A stretch of DNA of 64,000 bases from Triticum aestivum (lineage: Eukaryota; Streptophyta; Magnoliopsida; Poales; Poaceae). This document shows positions 44,636-56,136 of the stretch, one piece after another; position 1 is the stretch's first letter, and each line of letters begins with the position of its first letter. Location of the stretch: NCBI RefSeq assembly GCF_018294505.1, contig NC_057808.1:354380696-354444695 (forward strand). Reading direction: 5' to 3'. Under the pieces are notes generated by a model. That model worked only from the letters and a program-made list of their open reading frames with translations. It did no database searches and was not told the DNA's origin. The translations under genes were made by a program, and so were the position numbers.

Positions 44636-44653
44636 TCCTCGGCAACGGCGCCA
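44636..44653 (-). promoter_or_regulatory. Primer binding site of the non-autonomous element
   Basis: Minus strand TGGCGCCGTTGCCGAGGA, eleven bases inside the 5' LTR. It matches the tRNA-Asp-type site used by Athila-like elements except for one base in the GGGGA end. Confidence 0.8.
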
Positions 44654-44664
44654 GAAATCCTTCT

Positions 44665-46256
44665 TGCTACCTCTTGAGCATTGCGTTGGTTTTCCCTTGA
44701 AGAGGAAAGGGTGATGCAACAAAGTAGCGTAAGTATTTCCCTCAGTTTTTGAGAACCAAGGTATCAATCCAGTAGGAGGCTACGCGCGAGTCCCTCGCAC
44801 CTACACAAAACAAATAAACCCTCGCAACCAACGCGATAAGGGGTTGTCAATCCCTACACGGTCACTTACGAGAGTGAGATCTGATAGATATGATAGGATA
44901 ATATTTTTGGTATTTTTATGATAAAGATGCAAAGTAAAATAAAAAGCAAAATAAAAAGCAACGGAAATAACTAAGTGTTGGAAGATTAATATGATGAAGA
45001 TAGACCCGGGGGCCATAGGTTTCACTAGTGGCTTCTCTCAAGAGCATAAGTATTTTACGGTGGGTGAACAAATTACTGTTGAGCAATTGACAGAATTGAG
45101 CATAGTTATGAGAATATCTAGGTATGATCATGTATATAGGCATCACGTCCGAGATAAGTAGACTGACTCCCGCCGGCATCTACTACTATTACTCCACACA
45201 TCGACTGCTATCCAGCATGCATCTAGAGTATTAAGTTCATAAGAACTGAGTAACGCTTTAAGCAAGATGACATGATGTAGAGGGATAAATTCATGCAATA
45301 TGATAAAAACCCCATCTTGTTATCCTCGATGGCAACAATACAATACGTGCCTTGCTGCCCCAACTGTCACTGGGAAAGGACACCGCAAGATTGAACCCAA
45401 AGCTAAGCACTTCTCCCATTGCAAGAAAGATCAATCTAGTAGGCCAAACCAAACTGATAATTCGAAGAGACTTGCAAAGATAACCAATCATACATAAAAG
45501 AATTCAGAGAAGATTCAAATATTGTTCATAGATAAACTTGACCATAAACCCACAATTCATCGGTCTCAACAAACACAACGCAAAAGAAGATTACATCGAA
45601 TAGATCTCCACGAGAGAGGGGGAGAACATTGTATTGAGATCCAAAAAGAGAGAGGAAGCCATCTAGCTAATAACTATGGACCCGAAGGTCTGAGGTAAAC
45701 TACTCACACATCATCGGAGAGGCTATGGTGTTGATGTAGAAGCCCTCCGTGATCGATGCCCCTTCCGGCGGAGCTCCGGAACAGGCCCCAAGATGGGATC
45801 TCGTGGGTACAGAAGGTTGCGGCGGTGGAATTAGGTTTTTGGCTCCGTATCTGATCGTTTGGGGGTATGTAGGTATATATAGGAGGAAGGAGTACGTCGG
45901 TGGACCAACGTGGGGCCCATGAGGATGGAGGGCGCGCTGGGGGGGGGGGGTAGGCGCGCCCCCTACCTCGTGGCTTCCTGGAAGCTTCCGTGACTTAGGG
46001 TCCAAGTCTCCTGGATCATGTTCGTTCCAAAAATCACGTTCCCGAAGGTTTCATTCCGTTTGGACTCCGTTTGATATTCTTTTTCTGCGAAACTCTGAAA
46101 TAGGCAAAAAACAACAATTCTGGGCTGGGCCTCCGGTTAATAGGTTAGTCCCAAAAATAATATAAAAGTGAATAATAAAGCCCAGTAATGTCCAAAACAG
46201 AAGATAATATAGCATGGAGCAATCAAAAATTATAGATACGTTGGAGACGTATCACA
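44665..46256 (-). repeat. 5' LTR of the non-autonomous element
   Basis: Partner of 39260-40843. It has a run of ten G at about 45941 where the partner has a shorter run, one of the few visible differences. Confidence 0.9.
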
Positions 46257-46873
46257 CACCGCAAAAAGAGTTGCATCATATGGATCTCCAAGAAACCATT
46301 GTATTGAGAATCAAAAGAGAGAGAGAGGAAGCCATCTAGCAACTAACTACGGACCCGTAGGTCTACAAAAAACTACTCACACATCATCGGAGAGGCACCA
46401 ATGGACATGATGCACCCCTCCGTGATGGTGTCTAGATTGGATCTGTGGTTTCTGGAACTTGCGACGGCTGGAATTGACTTTCGTCGACTCCCATAGGGTT
46501 TCTGGAATATTGGGGTATTTATAGAGCAAAGAGTCGGTTCGGGAGGCACCCGAGGTGGGGACAACCCGCCTGGGCCTTCAGGCGCGTCCTGGTGGGTTGT
46601 GCTCCCCTCGGAGCACCCCGAGGTGCTTCTCTGGCCCACTGGATATCTTCTGGTCCAAAAAATCCACAAAAAGTTTTGCTGCGTTTGGACTCCGTTTGGT
46701 ATTGATTTCCTGCGATGTAAAAAACATGCAGAAAGCAACTGGCACTTGGCACTATGTCAATAGGTTAGTACCAAAAAATGATATGAAGTGACTATAAATG
46801 ATTGTAAAACATCCAAGAATGATAATATAACAGCATGGAACAAAAAAATTATAGATACGTTGGAGACGTATCA

Positions 46874-47904
46874 CCGCGCAGGCTTCATGGACTGACCATA
46901 CTACGACTGGCCAGACCTTTCCTCAACTCACCCACACCCCCTGTTATTCTCCAGCGACGGCGGACTTACGCCGCAGCCGAACCAGTGAACTCTCGTACTC
47001 CCCTCCGCGTGGGCATCCACCCGCCTCGTCTTCCCTGGCTCCTCTTCGTTTCCTTCCTAGGCCTCGCCATCGTCCACCACCTTGATTCTCTCGGCGCCTC
47101 ATGGTCAACGAATGACAGCCATCGGAAGTGGACTTTAGGCTATGAGGCTGACAGCTGGACCCACCAGCTACATCTTTGAAACCAAGGAAGTGCCTCCTTT
47201 TTACTCACAAAATAAAAATGATTCCTCCCCCTGACAGTCGGTACCCACCAGCTATATCTTCGCACGCAAGGAAGTGCATCCTTATCCTCCCTGACAGCTG
47301 GGACCCACCCGGTCGAAGCGTACATAGTGTTGTCACGAATGTATACGTACATATTGGTCGATCGGTCTCTCTGCAACGATGAACCGTGGCCGAGCAAACA
47401 GCGGCACGTGTAGTAGTAGACGACGTCGAGTTGGTGGCGGAGGAAGACTCGGCATGCCCCTGACGTAGCAGTTCAGGCAGTCCCTTCTAAACTGTGTACA
47501 CGTACGTACAACCAGATGCCAAAAAATACGACCACGTACGTACATACGGGCGGGGTCTCGAACGCCTACTCACGCATACGTACGGCCAGGGCTCATGTAC
47601 ATGGAGAGGCAGCAACGGCTTCGTGTTCATCGGGAGCCAACCGGCTTGGACGGAATAGCCGAAACGAGGTCTAGCGTACCGCAGAATGGAGGAAACGGGC
47701 CTTCTGTTCGACCGCGTACGGTCGAAACGGGGTCATGTTCATCGGGAAGGGACTGGCGTACCGCAAAACGGAGGAAACGGACTTGTGTTGGAGTGCCTAC
47801 GTTCAAAACGGGGTCCTGTTGGTCGCGAGGGGTGTAGCGTACCGCAAAACGGAGAAAACGGACTTGTGTTGGAGCACCTACGGTCGAAATGTTCCTATTC
47901 ATTA
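46874..47904. other. Unassigned low-copy-looking DNA ending in a tandem repeat
   Basis: Moderately GC-rich, with repeated GACAGCTGGGACCCACC-like phrases (about 47150, 47230, 47287) and many ACGTACGT motifs. No recognisable protein. The last 260 bp are the tandem repeat listed separately. The left neighbour is an LTR end, the right neighbour a plus-strand LTR. Confidence 0.4.
47625..47898 (+). repeat. 82-bp tandem repeat, three copies
   Basis: GCGTACCGCARAAYGGAGAAACGG recurs at 47674, 47756 and 47837 (spacing 82 and 81), with TGTGTTGGAG.CCTACGGTCGAAA and GGGTC.TGTT..TCG between. A partial unit precedes the first. Confidence 0.85.
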
Positions 47905-48347
47905 ATTACGTCTCCAACGTATCTATAATTTTTTGATTGTTCCATGCTATTATATTATCTGTTTTGGATGTTTAATGGGCTTTAATATGCTCTTTTATAT
48001 TATTTTTGGGACTACCCTATTAACCGGAGGCCCAGTGCCAGTTGTTGTTTTTTTGCCTATTTCAGTGTTTCGCAGAAAAGGAATATCAAATGGAATCCAA
48101 ACGGAACGAAACCTTCGCGAGGATCTTTCTTGGAACAAACCAAATCCAGGAGACTTGGAGTGGAAGTCAGAGACGCAACAAGGCGGCCACGAGGCAGGAG
48201 GGCGCGCCCCCACCCTCGTGGGCCCCTCGTAGCTCCACCGACCTACTCCTTTCGCCTATATATACTCTTATACCCTGAAAACATCCAGGGAGCCATGAAA
48301 CCACTTTTCCACCGTCGCAACCTTCTGTACCCGTGAGATCCCATCTT

Positions 48348-49424
48348 GCCTGCATCTACTACTATTACTCCACACATCTACCGCTATCCAGCATGCATCT
48401 AGAGTATTAAGTTCATAAGAACAGAGTAACGCTTTAAACAAGATGACATGATGTAGAGGGATAAACTCATGCAATATGATATAAACCCCATCTTGTTATC
48501 CTCGATGGCAACAATACAATACGTGCCTTGCTGCCCCTACTGTCACTGGGAAAGGACACCGCAAGATTGAACCCAAGGCTAAGCACTTCTCCCATTGCAA
48601 GAAAGATCAATCTAGTAGGCCAAACCAAACTGATAATTCGAAGAGACTTGCAAAGATAACCAATCATACATAAAAGAATTCAGAGAAGATTCAAATATTG
48701 TTCATAGATAAACTTGATCATAAACCCACAATTCATCGGTCTCAACAAACACACCGCAAAAGAAGATTACATCGAATAGATCTCCACGAGAGAGGGGGAG
48801 AACATTGTATTGAGATCCAAAAAGGAAGAAGCCATCTAGCTAATAACTATGGACCCGAAGGTCTAAGGTAAACTACTCCCACATCATCGGAGAGGCTATG
48901 GTGTTGATGTAGAAGCCCTCCGTGATCGATGCCCCCTCCGGCGGAGCTCCGGAACAGGCCCCAAGATGGGATCTCACGGGTACAGAAGGTTGCGGTGGTG
49001 GAATTAGGTTTTTGGCTCCGTTTCTAGTAGTTTGGGGGTACGTAGGTATATATAGGAGGAAGGAGTACATCGGTGGAGCAACAGGGGGGCCACGAAGGTG
49101 GAGGGCGCGCCCTGGGGGGTAGGCGCGCCCCCCTACCTCGTGCCCTCCTGGTTGATGTCTTGACGTAGGATCCAAGTCCTCTGGATCACGTTCGTTCCGA
49201 AAATCACGTTCCCGAAGGTTTCATTCCGTTTGGACTTCGTTTGATATTCTTTTTCCGCGAAACTCTGAAATAGGCAAAAAACAGCAATTCTGGGCTGGGC
49301 CTCCGGTTAATAGGTTAGTCCCAAAAATAATATAGAAGTGTATAATAAAGCCCAATAATGTCCAAAACAGAATATAATATAGCATGGAACAATCAAAAAT
49401 TATAGATACGTTGGAGACGTATCA
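48348..49424 (-). repeat. Inverted LTR fragment (5' two thirds) within the plus-strand LTR
   Basis: Very similar to the LTRs at 39260 and 44665, from TGATACGTCTCCAACG at 49424 to a cut at GTAGATGCAGGC (48348). Its U3 part (48963-49424) is an inverted copy of the neighbouring 47905-48347, giving arms of about 440 bp around a 615-bp spacer. Confidence 0.8.
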
Positions 49425-49967
49425 CTATGTGTTTGATCTCTCTCTCTCGTGTTCTTGATTCGGCACGATCTTGATGTATCGCGAGCTTTGCTATTATAGT
49501 TGGATCTTATGATGTTTCTCCCCCTCTACTCTCTTGTAATGGATTGAGTTTTCCCTTTGAAGTTATCTTATCGGATTGAGTCTTTAAGGATTTGAGAACA
49601 CTTGATGTATGTCTTGCATGTGCTTATCTGTGGTGACAATGGGATATCACGTGATTCACTTGATGTATGTTTTGGTGATCAACTTGCGAGTTCCGTAACC
49701 TCGTGAACTTATGCATAGGGGTTGGCACACGTTTTCGTCTTGACTCTCCGGTAGAAACTTTGGGGCACTCTTTGAAATTCTTTGTGTTGGTTGAATAGAT
49801 TAATCTAAGATTGTGTGATGCATATCGTATAATCATACCCACGAATAGTTGTGGCGACATTGGAGTATCTAGGTGACATTAGGGTTTTGGTTGATTTGCG
49901 TCTTAAGGTGTTATTCTAGTACGAACTCTATGATAGATCGAACGGAAAGAATAGCTTCGTGTTATTT

Positions 49968-51370
49968 TGATAACCCACAAGTATAGGGGATCGCAACAGT
50001 TTTCGAGGGTAGAGTATTCAAGCCAAATTTATTGATTCGACACAAGGGGAGCCAAAGAATATTCTCAAGTATTAGCAACTGAGTTGTCAATTCAGCCACA
50101 CCTGGATAACTTAGTATCTGCAGCAAAGTATTTAGTAGCAAAGTAATATGGAAGTAACTGTAACGGTAGCAAAAGTAATATTTTTGGGTTTTGTAGCGAT
50201 TGTAATAGTAGCAACGGAAAAGTAATTAAGCGAAGAACAATATGTGAAAAGCTCGTAGGCATTGGATCGGTGATGGAGAATTATGCCGGATGGGGTTCAT
50301 CATGTAACAATCATAACATAGGGTGACACAGAACTAGCTCCAATTCATCAATGTAATGTAGGCATGTATTCCGAATAGAGTCATACATGCTTATGGAAAA
50401 GAACTTGCATGATATCTTTTGTCCTACCCTCCCGTGGCAGTGGGGTCCTAGCGGAAACTAAGGGATATTAAGGCCTCCTTTTAATAGAGTATTGGACCAA
50501 AGCATTAACACATAGTGAATACATGAACTCCTCAAACTACGGTCATCACCGGGAGTGGTCCCGATTATTGTCACTTCGGGGTTGCCGGATCATAACACAT
50601 AGTAGGTGACTATAGACTTGCAAGATAGGATCAAGAACTCACATATATTCATGAAAACATAATAGGTTCAGATCTGAAATCATGGCACTCGGGCCCTAGT
50701 GACAAGCATTAAGCATAGCAAAGTCATAGCAACATCAATCTCAGAACATAGTGGATACTAGGGATCAAACCCCAACAAAACTAACTCGATTACATGATAA
50801 ATCTCATCCAACCCATCACCGTCCAGCAAGCCTACGATGGAATTACTCACGCATGGCGGTGAGCATCATGAAATTGGTGATGGAGGATGGTTGATGATGA
50901 CGATGGCGACGGATTCCCCTCTCCAGAGCCCCGAACGGACTCCAGATCAGCCCTCCCGAGAGAGTTTAGGGCTTGGCGGAGGCTCCATATCATAAAACGC
51001 GATGAATCTTTCTCTCTGATTTTTTTCTCCCCGAATGTGAATATATAGAGTTGGAGTTGAGGTCGGTGGAGCTCCAGGGGGCCCACGAGGCAGGGGGCGC
51101 GCCCAGGGGGCACGCGCGCCCCCACCCTCGTGGCAAGGGTGTGGGCCCCCTGGCCTTGATTCTTTCGCCAGTATTTTTTATTATTTCCAAAAATAATCTC
51201 CGTGGAGTTTCAGGTCATTCCGAGAACTTTTGTTTCTGCACATAAATAACACCATGGCAATTCTGCTGAAAACAATGTCAGTCCGGGTTAGTTCCATTCA
51301 AATCATGCAAGTTAGAGTCCAAAACAAGGGCAAAAGTGTTTGGAAAAGTAGATACGACGGAGACATATCA
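49968..51370 (-). repeat. Solo LTR with 5-bp target duplication TATTT (1403 bp)
   Basis: Minus-strand start TGATATGTCTCCGTCGTATC at 51370 and end CTTGTGGGTTATCA at 49968; TATTT at 49963-49967 and 51371-51375. Contains TATATATTC (minus) near 51041 and a GGCGCGCGTGCCCCC segment. The family is a Gypsy relative of the LTRs at 52242 and 60982 (shared GGAAATAATAAAAAATACT and GTGGGTYATC end). Confidence 0.92.
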
Positions 51371-52241
51371 TATTTACTACGGACTCTTGAATAGATCAAT
51401 CTGAAAGGATAACTTTGAGGTGGTTTCGTACCCTACAATAATCTCTTCGTTTGCTCTTCGCTATTAGTGACTTTGGAGTGACTCTTTGTTGCATGTTGAG
51501 GGATAATTATATGATCCAATTATGTTATTATTGTTGAGAGAACTTGCACTAGTCAAAGTATGAACCCTAGGCCTTGTTTCCTAGCATTGCAATACCGTTT
51601 ACGCTCACTTTTACCATTTGTTACCTTGCTGTTTTTATATTTTCAGATTACAAAAACCTATATCTACCATCCATATTGCACTTGTATCACCATCTCTTCG
51701 CCGAACTAGTGCACCTATACAATTTACCATTGTATTGGGTGTGTTGGGGACACAAGAGACTCTTTGTTATTTGGTTGCAGGGTTGTTTGAGAGAGACGAT
51801 ATTCATCCTACGGCTCCCACGGATTGATAAACCTTAGGTCATCCACTTGAGGGAAATTTGCTACTGTCCTACAAACCTCTGCACTCGGAGGCCCAACAAT
51901 GTCTACAAGAAGAAGGTTGCGTAGTAGACATCAATGCCCCGGAAGGCATCCCCTCTTTCGTCTTCGTCTATCGGTAACTTTACTTGAGGCTATATTTTTA
52001 TTCACCACATGATATGTGTTTTGCTTGGAGCGTCTTGTATGATTTGAGTCTTTGATTTTTAGTTTACCACAATCATCCTTGCTGTACACACCGTTTGGAG
52101 AGACACACATGAATCGCAATTTGTTAGAATACTCTATGTGCTTCACTTATATCATTAGAGCTAGATAATTTTGCTCTAGTGCTCCACTTATATCTTTTTA
52201 GAGCACGGTGGTGGTTTTATTCTATAGAAATTATTGATTGA

Positions 52242-53736
52242 TGACCCACAAGTATAGAGGATCTATCGTAGTCCTTTCGATAAGTAAGAGTGTCGAACCC
52301 AACGAGGAGCAGAAGGAAATGATAAGCGGTTTTCAGCAAGGTATTCTCTGCAAGCACTGAAATTATCGGTAACAGATAGTTTTGTGATAAATAATTTGTA
52401 ACGGGTAGCAAGTAATGAAAGTAAATAAGGTGCAGCAAGGTGGCCCAATCCTTTTTGTAGCAAAGGACAAGCCTGGACAATTTCTTATATGAAGGAAAAC
52501 GCTCCCGAGGACACATGGGAATTATCGTCAAGCTAGTTTTCATCACGTTCATATGATTCGCGTTCGGTACTTTGATAATTTGATATGTGGGTGGACCGGT
52601 GCTTGGGTTCTGTCCTTACTTGGACAAGCATCCCACTTATGATTAACTCCTATTGCAAGCATCCGCAACTACAAAAGAATTATTAAGGTAAACCTAACCA
52701 TAGCATGAAACATATGGATCCAAATCAGCCCCTTACGAAGCAACACATAAACTAGGGTTTAAGCTTCTGTCACTCTAGCAACCCATCATCTACTTATTAC
52801 TTCCCAATGCCTTCCTCTAGGCCCAAACAATGGTGAAGTGTCATGTAGTCGACGTTCACATAACACCACTAGAGGAGAGACAACATACATCTCATCAAAA
52901 TATCGAACGAATACCAAATTCACATGACTACTAATAGCAAGACTTCTCCCATGTCCTCACGAACAAACGTAACTACTCACAAAGCATATTCATGTTCATA
53001 ATCGGGTATTAATATGCATATAGGATCTGAACATATGATCTGCCACCAAATAAACCAACTAGCATCAACTACAAGGAGTAATCAACACTACTAGCAACCT
53101 ACAGGTACCAATCCTAGACTTGGAGACAAAGATTGGATACAAGAGATGAACTAGGGTTTTAGAGGAGATGGTGTTGGTGAAGATGTTGATGGAGATTGGC
53201 CCCCTCCTGATGAGAGGAGCGTTGGTGATGACGATGGCGATGATTTCCCCCTCCAGGAGGGAAGTGTCCCCGGCAGAACAGCTCCGCCAGAGCCCTAGAT
53301 TGGTTCCGCCAAGGTTCCGCCTCCTGGCGTCGGAGTCTCGTCCCGAAAGCTTGCTTCTGATTTTTTCTCGGACGAAATGCTTCATATAGCAGAAGATGGG
53401 CACTGGAGGGCCACCAGGGGGCCCACGAGGCAGGGGGCGCGCCCCCACCCTCGCGGCCAGGGTGTGGGCCCCCTCTGGTATTTTCTTCGCTCAGTATTTT
53501 TTATTATTTCCAAAAATAACTTCCGTGGAGTTTCAGGACTTTTGGAGTTGTGTAGAATAGGTCTCTAATATTTGCTCCTTTTCCAGCCCAGAATTCCAGC
53601 TGCTAGCATTCTCCCTCTTTATGTAAACCTTGTAAAATAAGAGAGAATAGGCATAAGTATTGTGATATAATGTGTAATAACAGCCCATAATGCAATAAAT
53701 ATCGATATAAAAGCATGATGCAAAATGGACGTATCA
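52242..53736 (-). repeat. 3' LTR of the Athila-type element
   Basis: Minus-strand start TGATACGTCCATTTTGC at 53736 and end TTGTGGGTCA at 52242, 1495 bp; partner of 60982-62499. Confidence 0.9.
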
Positions 53737-53750
53737 ACTCCCCCAAGCTT
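53737..53750 (-). promoter_or_regulatory. Polypurine tract of the Athila-type element
   Basis: Minus strand AAGCTTGGGGGAGT immediately before the 3' LTR, the expected plus-strand priming site. Confidence 0.75.
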
Positions 53751-55296
53751 AGACCTCGCTTGTCCTCAAGCGGAAGCCGACAACGATAAATATGTCCACA
53801 TGTTTAGAGATGGAGGTGTCGATAAAATAAAATATGTACATGAGGGCATCATGATCATTCTTATAACAACAACATATATGGATATTGTCATATGATTTCT
53901 TATGCTCAAGTAATAATCTATTCACAATGCAAAGTATGAATCAGAAACTTCATTGAGAACGAACAAACTATAATCTCAGTCATTGAGGCAATTGCAATTT
54001 ATCATAACATCAGAAAGAGTCAATATAAGAGCTTTTCAGCAAGTCCACATACTCAACTATCATTTAGTCTTTCACAATTGCTAACACTCACGCAATACTT
54101 GTGGTTATGGAGTTTTAATCGGACACAGAGAACGATAGGGGCTTATAGTTTCGCCTCGCAACCTTTTACCTCAAGGGTAATGTCAACAATAATAGTTCAT
54201 GCAAACTTACATCCAATTGGATATATATATATCAGGATCTTTCCAACACAAGGTGCTTTCCAAAGGATAAAATGTAAAAAGGAAAGGTGAAGATCACCAT
54301 GACTCTTGCATAAGGGTAAGAGATAAAAGTAAAAGATAGGCCCTTCACAGAGGGAAGCAGAGGTTGTCATGTGCTTTGAGGGTTGGATGCACATAATCTT
54401 AATGCGAAAGAAGGTCACTTTATATTGCCACTTGTGATATGGACCTTTATTATGCAGTCCGTCGCTTATTTCTTCCACATCACAAGATCGTATAAAGCTT
54501 ATTTTCTCCCACACTAATCAATCATACATATTTAGAGAGCAATTTTTATTGCTTGCACTGATGACAACTTACTTGAAGGATCTTACTCAATCCATAGGTA
54601 GATATGGTGGACTCTCATGGCAAAACTGGTTTTAAGGGTATTTGGAAGCACAAGTAGTATTTCTACTTGGTGCAAAGAATTGGCTAGCATGAGGGAGAAA
54701 GGCAAACTCAACATGTTGGATGATCCATGACAATATACTTTATCTCAGATATAAGAAAGCATAACCCATTACGTTGTCTTTCTTGTCCAACATCAACTCT
54801 TTAGCATGTCATATTTTAATGAGTGCTCACAATCATAAAAGATGTCCAGGATAGTATATTTATATGTGAAACCTCTCTTTCTTTATTACTTCCTATTAAT
54901 TGCAACGATGACCAAAACTATGTTTGTCAACTCTCAACAACTTTTAATCATCATACTCTTTATGTGTGAAGTCATTACTCTTCATAAGATCTATATGATC
55001 TCTTTATTTCTTTTTGTTCTTTATTTTCTTTTATTCCCTCAAGATCATAGCAAGATAATCAAGCCATTGACTCAACACTAATCTTTATTATATAGCTCAC
55101 GGACTCGATTACACAGAGGGATCATAAAGCAAAACTCACAACTAGATCATACTAAAACTTTATTCTACTAGATCAAGATATTACTAAAAGGATCGAACTA
55201 AGAAAAAGGTAAAGATAGGTGTGTGATGGTGATACGATACCGCGGCACCTCCCCTAAGCTTGGCAGTTGCCAAGGGGAGTGCCCATACCCATGTGA
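53751..55296 (-). other. Non-coding region between the extra ORF and the 3' LTR
   Basis: About 1.5 kb, AT-rich, with only short unsupported ORFs (the longest is plus-strand, 54842-55081, hydrophobic by AT bias). No domain recognised. Confidence 0.5.
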
Positions 55297-55809
55297 TTAT
55301 ATCTCTTTTGCTGGTGAAGGAATTGTTGATGATGTAGGCTTGTCGTCCCTCTTCCAAGGCATATGCTCTCCATCATAGAAGGATGATCGAGTCTCCGGGA
55401 TCCTTAAATCTGCAGCCAAACTCATCCTCTTGAATCTATATTCATACTCACAGTTTTGATTTTGCAGGTCATAGATCTGGGCTTGGAGGTGCTCAATTTT
55501 CTCGTGAAGCTTGAAGATGGCTTCCCCAATGTCCTTGGCATCCAGCTTGTGGTTGTTGGTGAACTCCGTGATCATTATGTGATTGGAGTCAAGTCCGCGC
55601 TCCACCATCTCCTGACACTTGAAAACTTGTTGCTCCATTGCCTCAAGCCTTGTCTCCACGCTTCCGGTCCTCCTTGGTCCCTCAACATCACGGATGTGCA
55701 GCACCCCCTCATGCATCTCAATGGTTTGGGGGTGTTGCAGGACCTCCGCAAGGTAGGGGTTGATGACCTTCTCGAAGAACTTGTCCTTGGAGGCACTTGG
55801 AGACGTCAT
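55297..55809 (-). CDS. Extra coiled-coil ORF downstream of integrase (170 aa)
   Basis: An intact frame starting MTSPSASKDKFFEKVINPYL. It contains a central heptad-rich helix (EAIFKLHEKIEHLQAQIYDL) and ends TSSTIPSPAKEI. It lies on the same strand as pol, between integrase and the 3' LTR, where Athila elements often carry env-like or other extra ORFs. It has no signal peptide or membrane segment, so it is not a typical envelope protein. It is intact while gag and pol around it are broken. Function unknown. Confidence 0.55.
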   Translation of the reverse strand: MTSPSASKDKFFEKVINPYLAEVLQHPQTIEMHEGVLHIRDVEGPRRTGSVETRLEAMEQQVFKCQEMVERGLDSNHIMITEFTNNHKLDAKDIGEAIFKLHEKIEHLQAQIYDLQNQNCEYEYRFKRMSLAADLRIPETRSSFYDGEHMPWKRDDKPTSSTIPSPAKEI

Positions 55810-56136
55810 GACGATCTAGATCTGTCAAAAAAACAGCTCGAAACGAAAACAGAGGATATTTGCGTGATACGGTGGTCAGAACCTTCGAGAGATTATATAA
55901 TGAATTTTTACCAACCAAAAGAAGTATCGTGCAAGAAAACGGAGTCCGGAGAGCACACGAGGTGCCCACAAGGCAGGGTGGCGCGCCCAGGGGGTAGGGC
56001 GCGCCTCCCACCCTCGTGGAAGCCTCGTGTCCTTCCCGGACTGCTTATTATTTTCCTATTTTTCTAAATATTCCAAAACGGAGAAAATTTGCCATTAGAA
56101 CTGTTTTGGAGTCGGTTTACTTACCGTACCACATAC

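Larger units (their letters stand above)
39260..46256 (-). mobile_element. Non-autonomous Sabrina/WHAM-like Gypsy element with both LTRs (7.0 kb)
   Basis: The 3' LTR is 39260-40843, the 5' LTR 44665-46256. The two LTRs are nearly identical by eye over about 1590 bp, so insertion was recent. Internal order on the minus strand: primer binding site, a short gag remnant (44470-43740), then about 2.9 kb with no coding capacity, ending in a polypurine tract. It has no protease, RT or integrase. CACAC is readable at both junctions (39255-39259 and 46255-46259, overlapping the terminal CA), consistent with a target duplication in an older LTR. Confidence 0.88.
38891..46873 (-). repeat. Older Sabrina/WHAM-like LTR split by the element at 39260-46256
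   Basis: The two halves are 38891-39259 and 46257-46873. They join as one minus-strand LTR (start TGATACGTCTCCAACG at 46873) and lie in the same order as in the related LTR at 32806-34340 (AACAAACACACCGCAAAAAG spans the insertion point). The left half is scrambled near 38900-38980 and its outer end is uncertain. Confidence 0.65.
47905..51933 (+). repeat. Plus-strand Sabrina-like LTR, twice interrupted
   Basis: Pieces 47905-48347 (start TACGTCTCCAACGTATC), 49425-49967 and 51376-51933 (end GTAGTAGACATCA) follow each other in the order of one LTR. The first gap holds an inverted LTR fragment and seems to lack about 150 bp of the original; the second holds a solo LTR with target duplication. Downstream of 51933 there is no primer binding site: non-coding internal sequence starts at once, so the 5' part of the internal region is deleted. 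Confidence 0.7.

Noticed and set aside
47625..47898. CRISPR-like array
   Set aside because: Units are contiguous 82-bp tandem repeats without unique spacers, and the context is a plant nuclear genome.
55456..56067. 203-residue plus-strand ORF
   Set aside because: Antisense shadow of the extra coiled-coil ORF and adjacent spacer.
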